A stretch of DNA of 54,125 nt from an uncultured Bacteroidales bacterium (lineage in GTDB: Bacteria; Bacteroidota; Bacteroidia; Bacteroidales; FEN-979): contig CAIKNA010000133.1 of NCBI GenBank assembly GCA_903828645.1, positions 1 to 54,125 of the forward strand, given 5' to 3'. Both the position numbers and the translations under genes were made by a program. The notes under the pieces were generated by a model. It was given only the letters and a program-made list of their open reading frames with translations, was not told the DNA's origin and ran no database searches. Shown here piece after piece: positions 19,492-26,859 of this stretch (position 1 is its first letter; each line of letters begins with the position of its first letter).

Positions 19492-20823
19492 TTAATCAAA
19501 TTTAATATGTTCAATGCCCTTTTCCCTTGCAGTCTCGTGCAGTGGTATCACGGGAAAAAACTTCGAAATAAGTGTGATGATGATGAGAACGAGGATGAAC
19601 GGAGCGATCGTAATGAGGGTTTCGATCAGCGTTGGTGAATAATGAACGAAGTTCTGCGGAACATGCTGTATGGGGAGAAACGGATGTTCCTGGGTCGGGA
19701 TGACGATGATGTACCGCTTAAACCAGGCAGCGATCAGCACTGCAATGGAGATGAGCATGATTGGCAATGGTTTCCGGAAACGGCGGAAAAGCATGAAGAG
19801 TATGGGTAAAACCAGCCCGCCAAGCTGGACAACCCAGAACAGCAATGCATCCTTCCCGGCGAAAAGTTCCTGCAGGTGAACGGCGTCGGCACGTTTCATT
19901 TTATATCCTGGAACGAGGAATTCATTGATGTTGAAGTAGAGATAAACCAGGGAAACCGTTGCAAGAACTTTTCCCATGTTGTTGAAATGCATGTCGGTAA
20001 GATAATCCTGGAGTTTGTAATTCTTGCGGAAGAAGAACATGGCGATGATGACTGCGGCAGAACCGGCTACAAACGCACCTGAAACGAAATAGGGGCCAAA
20101 GACCGTACTGTCCCATCCCGCACGCGAAGTGACGGCAAACAGCCATGAAGTGACCGTATGGATCGAAAGTGCGGCAGGGATCAGGAGTATCAGCAAAATG
20201 CGGATGGAACGATTTATGATTTTGTTCTGTTCAGGTCTGTCGGTAAAATTGAGGGATAATGATTTGTAAACGGGTTTAAGCCAGGATGGCAAAGAGGCCA
20301 CTTTACGGTGTATGACCGCCATGTCGGCAATAAGCGGCAGGAACAACAGCAGCAGGCTCAGGACAAAATAGGTTGTGATCACCGTAACATCCCAGAGGAT
20401 GGGCGACTGGGGCCGGGCATAAATGAAGACATAGGCAAGTCGTTCCGGTCGGCCCATGTCGGAAATAATGATCAGTCCTGCTACTGCTGCGAAAGCCACT
20501 GCGATGGTTTCTGCGATCCGGGTTATTGGCGTGAGCCATTTCATGCCGATCAGCCCCAGCACTGCGCTGATGAGCATCCCGATGAGGCTGGCTGCCACAA
20601 AGAAAACAAAGTTGGCAAGGTACAATCCCCAGGTGACATAATCACGGATGCCAGCCACACCCAGTCCTGTGCGAAGCTGCATCGAATAGGCATAAAGGCA
20701 AACCGCCAGTGAAACAGTCAAAAAGCCCATCCATACCATGAACCCTTTGTTGATCCTGATATGGTGTGTGAGATCGCTTGTGATTTTATCGAAAGTCAGG
20801 TTGTTATCATCCATGGTCATCAT
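19492..20823 (-). CDS. NrfD/PsrC-family quinol-interacting membrane subunit
   Basis: The 443-residue protein has about ten predicted helices and the NrfD/PsrC pattern: RDYVTWGLYLANFVFFVAASLIG, then IISDMGRPERLAYVF and, later, YFVSGAFVAGSAAVII. The family exchanges electrons with the menaquinone pool next to an Fe-S partner. Such subunits include ActC and ActF of alternative complex III. The start overlaps the stop of the upstream Fe-S gene by four bases, implying translational coupling and a tight complex. Three nearby ATGs (20823, 20820, 20814) cannot be told apart. No molybdopterin catalytic gene accompanies it. Confidence 0.92.
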   Translation of the reverse strand: MMTMDDNNLTFDKITSDLTHHIRINKGFMVWMGFLTVSLAVCLYAYSMQLRTGLGVAGIRDYVTWGLYLANFVFFVAASLIGMLISAVLGLIGMKWLTPITRIAETIAVAFAAVAGLIIISDMGRPERLAYVFIYARPQSPILWDVTVITTYFVLSLLLLFLPLIADMAVIHRKVASLPSWLKPVYKSLSLNFTDRPEQNKIINRSIRILLILLIPAALSIHTVTSWLFAVTSRAGWDSTVFGPYFVSGAFVAGSAAVIIAMFFFRKNYKLQDYLTDMHFNNMGKVLATVSLVYLYFNINEFLVPGYKMKRADAVHLQELFAGKDALLFWVVQLGGLVLPILFMLFRRFRKPLPIMLISIAVLIAAWFKRYIIVIPTQEHPFLPIQHVPQNFVHYSPTLIETLITIAPFILVLIIITLISKFFPVIPLHETAREKGIEHIKFD

Positions 20824-21791
20824 ACTTTTTCAGGTGTTGCATCTTTGGCCTCTTCAAACGGGAAAAGACGGTTCTTTGGGGGAAGGTAGTAGACCCGGGG
20901 TTTGGTACCCAGTTCAGGCATCAGCTGGTAACCTCCATTGTCGCGAAGAAGTTTGCTCAATCTGACGGTTTCCTTGGTAGTGCCGTTTGTAACGGCATCT
21001 TCGTTCTCATCGCCGAAATAATAGACGCTGTTCGGACAGGCTTCAACACAGTACGGCAATTTACCTTCACGCAGGCGGTCGGCGCTGAAGAGGCATTTTG
21101 AGATTGTCCCAAGCTTTTGGGGAACATTCAGTTCCACATTGTATTCCTCTCCCTGGTGATTGGCGGCATCTTTGGGTTCGATCCAGTTGAAAATACGGGC
21201 TGAATAGGGGCAGGCAGCCATGCAAAAACGACAACCGATGCAACGGTCGTTTTCGATCAGCACAATGCCGTCCGGGCGTTTGTACGTGGCGTCGACCGGG
21301 CATACCGCCACGCAGGGGGGATTGTCGCAATGCTGACAATTTTTGGGCATGTTATAGGGCGCAGTTCCGGGAGTATCCTGCATCTGCAGGGTATTCATGT
21401 GGTACTGCTCAGGGCGAAGCTGATGTGCACCCTGGCAGGCATTGATGCATTTGCGTGCATTGCGGCATTTCGAAAGATCTGTTACCATGACCCAGCGCCG
21501 GCCGGGAATACCTTCACGGCCAAGAGTTTCGTGGAGTTCTTTCCCGTTTTTTTCAAGCGCTTTGATTTCAAGAGAGTCCACCTGTACCAGTTTGCCATCC
21601 TGGGTGAGCAGGACCTTCTGATCGCCTGAAACCTCTTTTTTTGCTTCAAAAATATGTCCGGAATATAGCGCGGCTGCACCTGCGGCAACGCCAACCCCGG
21701 CCAGCCCGAGGTTTTTCAGGAAGTCGCGGCGCGAGGAACCTTTCTGATTCTCAGATTCATTGTTTGAATGTGGAGTGTTGCTGTCGTCCAT
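20820..21791 (-). CDS. Tat-exported Fe-S protein (DmsB/NrfC-like)
   Basis: The 323-residue protein starts with a Tat signal (SSRRDFLKNLGLAGVGVAAG). Four Cys clusters follow in the order of the four-cluster electron-transfer subunits: Cys109, 115, 119; Cys152, 155, 160, 164; Cys184, 187, 190, 194; Cys233, 248, 252. Clusters II and III are complete. In cluster I the second Cys is Ala112, and in cluster IV it is Ser236, leaving 14 of the usual 16 Cys. In this fold motifs I and IV build two clusters together, so two centres would each have three Cys. It is the first gene of the operon and coupled to the NrfD-like gene. The partner catalytic subunit normally present in such enzymes is missing here. 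Confidence 0.93.
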   Translation of the reverse strand: MDDSNTPHSNNESENQKGSSRRDFLKNLGLAGVGVAAGAAALYSGHIFEAKKEVSGDQKVLLTQDGKLVQVDSLEIKALEKNGKELHETLGREGIPGRRWVMVTDLSKCRNARKCINACQGAHQLRPEQYHMNTLQMQDTPGTAPYNMPKNCQHCDNPPCVAVCPVDATYKRPDGIVLIENDRCIGCRFCMAACPYSARIFNWIEPKDAANHQGEEYNVELNVPQKLGTISKCLFSADRLREGKLPYCVEACPNSVYYFGDENEDAVTNGTTKETVRLSKLLRDNGGYQLMPELGTKPRVYYLPPKNRLFPFEEAKDATPEKV

Positions 21792-21821
21792 AGAATAATA
21801 ACTTGTCGGAATTTATATGTA

Positions 21822-21829
21822 CAAATGTA
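21822..21829 (-). promoter_or_regulatory. Promoter (-7 box) of the respiratory operon
   Basis: On the - strand TACATTTG matches TAnnTTTG, 30 bases before the ATG of the Fe-S gene. No clear -33 TTG is present. No CRP/FNR-like palindrome is visible beside it. Confidence 0.6.
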
Positions 21830-21892
21830 AATAAATAATTAAACCGGAGAAGATAGTATGTTAATTTCTATACGATCTAAATTATTTGTTCC

Positions 21893-21941
21893 CGTTACCC
21901 ATCACTCTCCACGCGTCACCCGTCACGTGTCACGCGTCACA
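21893..21941 (+). repeat. Seven heptamers of the YGTCACN family
   Basis: The units are CGTTACC, CATCACT, CTCCACG, CGTCACC, CGTCACG, TGTCACG, CGTCACA, all in exact seven-base phase. They lie between the Fe-S gene and the stop of the DUF5686 gene. The first units are the most degenerate and the last four the closest to consensus. Confidence 0.8.
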
Positions 21942-21970
21942 GTAAGAATCTCCTCTTGTCGCACATCTCC

Positions 21971-24490
21971 CTAAAAAGGAAAGATCATCGAAATCTTATA
22001 GGCGAAATTATCCCCGGTGTTGTCGAATGAGTAAGGGCCCCACCGGTAAAATGCACCGATGCCTATTGTGTAAATCCTGAGGTTGATCAGGTTGTTGATG
22101 AGCAGGCCGGATTCATAATAGCCAAGGTTCATCACTTTCGGTTTCAAAGAAATGTAAGCATAATTGCCGGGGTGGTCAAGCCAGCCGAACCCAATATTCT
22201 GAGAGATGGCAAATTCGGGATGGAACCAGGCCTTTCCCTTGAAAAGAAGGTATCCGAAATCATGATACAGGTAAAGGGAGGTGTATTTGCTGGAAAGGAA
22301 TTCATTGTTTCGCATGGTACCGAAACTGTAAGGGGCGAACAGCGTGACCAGCCGGTAGCTTGAGGGTGCGTAATAGAGGTTGCTTGCCGGAATCGGCTGG
22401 TCGACATATCCCCCGTTGAATTGCACGGTCAGTTTCCCAAGATATTTGATGTTAAATGTTTTGCGTATCTTCAAATCAAAACGGTCATAAGAATATTCTC
22501 CTCCGAGGAAGTTCTGGATTCCCCGGGTGTATTCGAACCAAACCACAGGGAATTTTGTACCCAGCGAGATTTTATTGTTGACTGTCTGGATGAACTTCTC
22601 TCCATACGCCCATTTGAACCCGGCAGTTATCGTTGTGAAATTGAAGGTTCTCATAAGCAGCGTGTCATTTCCTTCAAACGTCGCAAGGTCGTCGGTGGTT
22701 GATTTTTTGAAATTATTGGAGATGCCCACATTGAATAAAACATATTTCAATGCCCTGAACCCTGCGGAAAAGTTATAACTCCGGGTCCGGTCGAATTTCT
22801 TCAGCATCAGTAACCGGAAGTTTCCGGAAAGAATTGATTCGTAATCAACCGGGAAACTCACGCCACCCGATTCAACCAAATCGTAAAAGCCGGAGGCTGC
22901 CAGGGTGACATCATGACGCCGGTTTACCAGGAAACTTACATCTCCGCCGTACTTTGAAGTGGATGCGCCAAATGCGTATTGATAAAATCCCCCGATTTTG
23001 AACCATTCCGACAGGTGGTCGTTGGTATGGAGACCTGCACCAAGCACAAGTCCTTCATAGGTATTGTAATTGAGAAAGCGGTTGATGTCGATGTCGACAG
23101 GTCCCCATGGAATGCGGCCGGTCATCAGGGTTTGGAGGGTTTTGGCCATCTGGTCGAAATTGTTGGCAGCACCCACGCTGTCGAGTACTTTATATGTCTG
23201 GCGGTCTTTCCGGCTCAGGCTGTCAACACGGTACTGGTTCCAGAATGGTTCACTTCGGGAGGTGGCATCCTTGTCGACCTCCACATCCAGGTGGCTGAAT
23301 TCGCGCCGTACAAGTTCGGGGTTGAGTACAATGTCGCGGATGTAACTCCGGCCACTTCCAACCGCTTTGTACTTTCCAATACGCATGTTGTTGAAAGCCA
23401 CATCGGTATTGAGTTGGACGGGAAACCACTGCACTCCGTCTACCAATTCATACAACTGGTGAATCCTGATCATGAACCCTCCGTTGTTCGGGTAGGGTTC
23501 GGCGGAGACATTCTGAATGGCCCAGTGATGGCTGTTGATGGAAACGATACCTTTCATGCCATCGAAATTGGTTCCTTTCCTTGGCCTGAACGAGATGATG
23601 AAGACCGTGTCTTTTCCAACATAGGTGGTGTCTTCAATTTTAAAGAAATATTTGCTGAAACTCCCGCTCCCGATCGGATTGATATAATCCTTCATCATGA
23701 TGGAGATGAATGGTTTGTAAAAGGAGAATGACTGGATCTGCGTGGCCAGGAAAACAAGGATCGGATCTTTAAAACCCGACATCTTTGTTGCGATCACTTT
23801 GTTGTAATTTTTGTCGGGTGCCATGAATTTCCGTTTCGTCACATTCTCCATCAGGAAAAGATATTGATTTTTGATCAGCTTTTCAATCTGGAGGCTGGTT
23901 GAATCCTTCATCGAAGTATCAGTTTTCACCGAGTCGGCTTTCATGGAAAATCCGATCTCCAAGCCTCCCTTTGAATTCTGTGGTGCGGTATTGTCGACAA
24001 GGGCTGAAAAATCACCTTTAAGGGTTGTGTCATTATCGGCAGTGAAGACGGTTTTATCATAGGCCGTATATGAAAACGTGTTCACCTTCTCGGGGTCGTT
24101 GATGTCGCGGTTTTCGATTGCATTGCGGATGATGCGATGGGCGGGGTTAACACCTGGCAGAATTTCCACTTCCTGCAAATCAATCTCCTTCCGGGTCATC
24201 TCGATGAGCAGTTCCCTGGTACGTCCGCCTGGTGTAACTGTAATAGGGTCATACCCTACATAACTGAGCCTGATGGTTCTCACCGGTTGAGATGATGTGA
24301 GTTTGAATTTGCCGTCGATGTCGGTGGTTCCTCCCGTATTGCTGCTGTTGACGACGATGTTTACAAAGGCAAGCGATTCCCTGGTAGCGGAGTCAATGAC
24401 CTTTCCGGTTACGGAATAGGTATCCTGGGAAAAGCAGTATGCGGAAATTATAATAAAGACCATGAGGACTGGCAGAATGCGGTGGGTCAT
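21971..24490 (-). CDS. DUF5686 outer-membrane protein with carboxypeptidase-like regulatory domain
   Basis: The 839-residue protein has a signal peptide (about 1-21), then a CarboxypepD_reg-like beta domain (about 25-110, VTGKVIDSATRESLAFVNIV, TTDIDGKFKL, SYVGYDP). The rest matches the DUF5686 family: NPAHRIIRNAIENRD, then a Tyr-rich segment, and a long C-terminal series of amphipathic strands ending in MIFPF, with a terminal Phe typical of outer-membrane barrels. The family's function is not established; TonB-linked or transport roles have been suggested only by its fold. It is divergent from the RlmL-like gene, with 71 bases between, and is not part of the respiratory operon, whose promoter lies downstream. 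Confidence 0.88.
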   Translation of the reverse strand: MTHRILPVLMVFIIISAYCFSQDTYSVTGKVIDSATRESLAFVNIVVNSSNTGGTTDIDGKFKLTSSQPVRTIRLSYVGYDPITVTPGGRTRELLIEMTRKEIDLQEVEILPGVNPAHRIIRNAIENRDINDPEKVNTFSYTAYDKTVFTADNDTTLKGDFSALVDNTAPQNSKGGLEIGFSMKADSVKTDTSMKDSTSLQIEKLIKNQYLFLMENVTKRKFMAPDKNYNKVIATKMSGFKDPILVFLATQIQSFSFYKPFISIMMKDYINPIGSGSFSKYFFKIEDTTYVGKDTVFIISFRPRKGTNFDGMKGIVSINSHHWAIQNVSAEPYPNNGGFMIRIHQLYELVDGVQWFPVQLNTDVAFNNMRIGKYKAVGSGRSYIRDIVLNPELVRREFSHLDVEVDKDATSRSEPFWNQYRVDSLSRKDRQTYKVLDSVGAANNFDQMAKTLQTLMTGRIPWGPVDIDINRFLNYNTYEGLVLGAGLHTNDHLSEWFKIGGFYQYAFGASTSKYGGDVSFLVNRRHDVTLAASGFYDLVESGGVSFPVDYESILSGNFRLLMLKKFDRTRSYNFSAGFRALKYVLFNVGISNNFKKSTTDDLATFEGNDTLLMRTFNFTTITAGFKWAYGEKFIQTVNNKISLGTKFPVVWFEYTRGIQNFLGGEYSYDRFDLKIRKTFNIKYLGKLTVQFNGGYVDQPIPASNLYYAPSSYRLVTLFAPYSFGTMRNNEFLSSKYTSLYLYHDFGYLLFKGKAWFHPEFAISQNIGFGWLDHPGNYAYISLKPKVMNLGYYESGLLINNLINLRIYTIGIGAFYRWGPYSFDNTGDNFAYKISMIFPF

Positions 24491-24507
24491 GAAGAGATGA
24501 TTTTTTC

Positions 24508-24515
24508 CAAAGGTA
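24508..24515 (-). promoter_or_regulatory. Promoter (-7 box) of the DUF5686 gene
   Basis: TACCTTTG on the - strand, 18 bases before the ATG. On the opposite strand TAACTTTC (24532-24539) is a one-mismatch candidate box for the divergent methyltransferase gene. Confidence 0.5.
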
Positions 24516-24561
24516 AGAATTTAAAATAATCGTAACTTTCCGAAATTTATAAAACGATCCT

Positions 24562-25737
24562 GTGGAACAAACAAATGCATTCCCTTTGATAGCCAAGACC
24601 ATTTCGGGGCTTGAGGAGGTGCTGGTTAAAGAGCTGGAAAAGCTTGGTGCAACCGATGTGATGAAGCTCAACCGGGCCGTCTCTTTTTCGGCCGATACCG
24701 AAATGATGTACCGGGTCAACTATGCATGCCGCACTGCCCTGAGAATTCTGAAACCATTGTTTCACTTTGAAATCCTTGAACAGAAGGATCTTTACGAAAA
24801 TATATATGAATTTCCCTGGGAAGATTACCTGGATGCAGACCATTCCCTTGCCATTGACGCGGTGATTTCATACACGGTTTTTACAAATTCACAATTTGTC
24901 GCCCAGAGAACAAAAGATGCCATTGTTGACAGGTTGCGTGATAAACTTGGTACCAGGCCATCGGTGGATCTTGAAAATCCAGACCTCAAGGTAAATGTGC
25001 ATCTCTTCAAGGATTCCTGTACTGTGGCTCTTGATTCTTCGGGGCAGTCGCTGCACCGGAGGGGTTATCGCAAGAGCACCGGTCCGGCTCCCATCAATGA
25101 AGTTTTGGCAGCGGGTTTGATAAAACTTTCGGAGTGGGATACCCTGACCCCTTTGTTCGACCCGATGTGTGGTGCGGGAACCATCCTGATTGAAGCGGCT
25201 ATGGTTGCCAGGAAGATGCCGGCAGGTTACTTTCGGGAGGAATGGGGGTTTATGAAATGGCGGGATTTTGATGCGGCATTGTGGGAAAAAGTCAAAACAG
25301 ATGGCAATGCGCTCATCGCCTCAAACGGGGTGAAGATGCATGGTGCCGACAGGTCGGACCGTGCCATCGATTCTGCCCGCGAAAACCTGAAGTTTACCAG
25401 CTTATACGATGATATTACATTGGAGGTCAGGACATTTGAGGATTCACAGCCGCCTTTCGAAAATGGATTCATTATTTCAAATCCACCGTATGATGAGCGA
25501 TTGCAGATAGAGGATTCACTGGTGTTTTATAAGATGATCGGCGATACCCTGAAAAGGAAATTCGCCGGTTATACTGCCTGGCTTATCTCCTCCGACCTGG
25601 AATCAATCAAATTTATCGGGTTGCGCCCGTCGCGCAGGATTCCCGTCTTCAACGGCCCGCTGGAGTGCAGGTTCCTGAAGTTCGACCTGTTTGCGGGAAA
25701 AAAAGGATATCCGGCTTCTGCAGATCTGCCCGCGTGA
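24562..25737 (+). CDS. THUMP-domain 23S rRNA guanine methyltransferase (RlmL-like)
   Basis: The 391-residue protein has an N-terminal ferredoxin-like/THUMP region (about 1-165) and a class I SAM-dependent methyltransferase domain. The SAM-binding motif is FDPMCGAGTILIEAAM, the acidic residue of the next strand is in HGADRSDRA, and the catalytic motif is ISNPPYDER. This is the layout of the N-terminal half of E. coli RlmL (m2G2445 of 23S rRNA). The E. coli protein also has a C-terminal RlmK domain that is absent here, as usual in Bacteroidota. The start is GTG (24562). A few untypical residues follow the domain at the C-terminus (GYPASADLPA). Confidence 0.92.
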   Translation: MEQTNAFPLIAKTISGLEEVLVKELEKLGATDVMKLNRAVSFSADTEMMYRVNYACRTALRILKPLFHFEILEQKDLYENIYEFPWEDYLDADHSLAIDAVISYTVFTNSQFVAQRTKDAIVDRLRDKLGTRPSVDLENPDLKVNVHLFKDSCTVALDSSGQSLHRRGYRKSTGPAPINEVLAAGLIKLSEWDTLTPLFDPMCGAGTILIEAAMVARKMPAGYFREEWGFMKWRDFDAALWEKVKTDGNALIASNGVKMHGADRSDRAIDSARENLKFTSLYDDITLEVRTFEDSQPPFENGFIISNPPYDERLQIEDSLVFYKMIGDTLKRKFAGYTAWLISSDLESIKFIGLRPSRRIPVFNGPLECRFLKFDLFAGKKGYPASADLPA

Positions 25738-25761
25738 TCATCCTGAAGAATTCAATTTTTG

Positions 25762-25769
25762 TACTTTTG
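25762..25769 (+). promoter_or_regulatory. Promoter (-7 box) of pfkA
   Basis: TACTTTTG fits TAnnTTTG. No good -33 element is present at the expected distance. The start codon is 89 bases downstream, leaving a leader of about 80 bases without an obvious structure. Confidence 0.55.
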
Positions 25770-25858
25770 CAGCTTAATGTAAAGTGGCAATATATAAAAG
25801 GGGTAAAGGTGGTCATTTTTTCTGCCTGTTGATATAAAAACATAAAAAACATAAAAGC

Positions 25859-26839
25859 ATGTCTCAAATAACCAGAATCGGTATCATGACCTCCGGGGGG
25901 GATTCCCCGGGGATGAATGCCGCCATCAGGGCGGTGGTGCGTACTGCAATTTTCAGCGGGCTGGATGTATTCGGCATCTATCGCGGCTACGAGGGGATGA
26001 TCGACAACCAGATCGAACAGATGTACAGCAACTCTGTTTCGAACATCATCCAGCGTGGCGGGACCATCCTTAAAACCGCGCGAAGCAAGCGGTTTATGGA
26101 ATACAACGGACGGCTTGAAGCTTACAACAATCTAAAGGAGCATAACATCGATGCCCTTGTGGCGATTGGAGGGAATGGTACTTTTACGGGGGCGTCGGTT
26201 TTTGACAGGGAATTTGATTTTCCCATCATCGGCTTGCCTGGTACCATCGACAATGATCTGTATGGAACTGATGCAACCATTGGGTATGATACAGCGGTGA
26301 ATACGGTTGTAGATGCTGCTGATAAGATCCGCGATACGGCAAATTCCCATGAACGGCTCTTTTTTATCGAGGTGATGGGACGCGATGCCGGGTTTATTGC
26401 CCTGCGCAGCGGAATTGCCTGCGGAGCCGAATTTATCCTTGTACCTGAGACCACTACTTACATAGATAACCTGGCTCGCCTGCTGAAACATGACTGGCGC
26501 AGAAGCAAAACTTCGGGCATTGTGATTGTGGCTGAGGGTGACGACAGTGGAGGCGCATACGAGGTCGCAAAAAAAGTCAGGGAAAAACTTCCTGAAATGG
26601 ATGCACGTGTCACCATCCTCGGGCATATCCAGCGCGGAGGCTCCCCAAGCGCATACGACCGAGTGCTTGCAAGCACCCTCGGATACGTGGCAGTGCAAGG
26701 CCTTCTGCAGGGACGCCGGGGCGAAATGGCTGGCATCGTAAACAAAGAAGTCGTATTTACACCGTTTGACAAGGCCATCAAACACACAAAGGATATTAAC
26801 AAGGATTTGCTTGAAATGTCACGAATCCTTGCCCTGTAA
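25859..26839 (+). CDS. pfkA: 6-phosphofructokinase with an Asp-to-Asn change in the ATP/Mg loop
   Basis: The 326-residue cytosolic enzyme phosphorylates fructose 6-phosphate in glycolysis. Family motifs are intact: TSGGDSPGMNAAIR at the N-terminus, PGTIDND with the catalytic Asp131 and Asp133, MGRDAGFIAL and HIQRGGSPSAYDR. In the loop that normally reads GGDGT (ATP) or GGDDT (pyrophosphate), this protein reads GGNGT: Asn106 replaces the Asp that helps hold Mg-ATP (E. coli Asp103). Gly107 argues for ATP rather than pyrophosphate as donor. Length is normal. The priA gene starts 20 bases after the stop and may be cotranscribed. Confidence 0.95.
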   Translation: MSQITRIGIMTSGGDSPGMNAAIRAVVRTAIFSGLDVFGIYRGYEGMIDNQIEQMYSNSVSNIIQRGGTILKTARSKRFMEYNGRLEAYNNLKEHNIDALVAIGGNGTFTGASVFDREFDFPIIGLPGTIDNDLYGTDATIGYDTAVNTVVDAADKIRDTANSHERLFFIEVMGRDAGFIALRSGIACGAEFILVPETTTYIDNLARLLKHDWRRSKTSGIVIVAEGDDSGGAYEVAKKVREKLPEMDARVTILGHIQRGGSPSAYDRVLASTLGYVAVQGLLQGRRGEMAGIVNKEVVFTPFDKAIKHTKDINKDLLEMSRILAL

Positions 26840-26859
26840 AGCATTAAAGCTCCTCCTGA

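Noticed and set aside
22979-23731. 250-residue frame antisense to the DUF5686 gene
   Set aside because: Shadow frame of a complete outer-membrane protein gene; no signal peptide or family motif.
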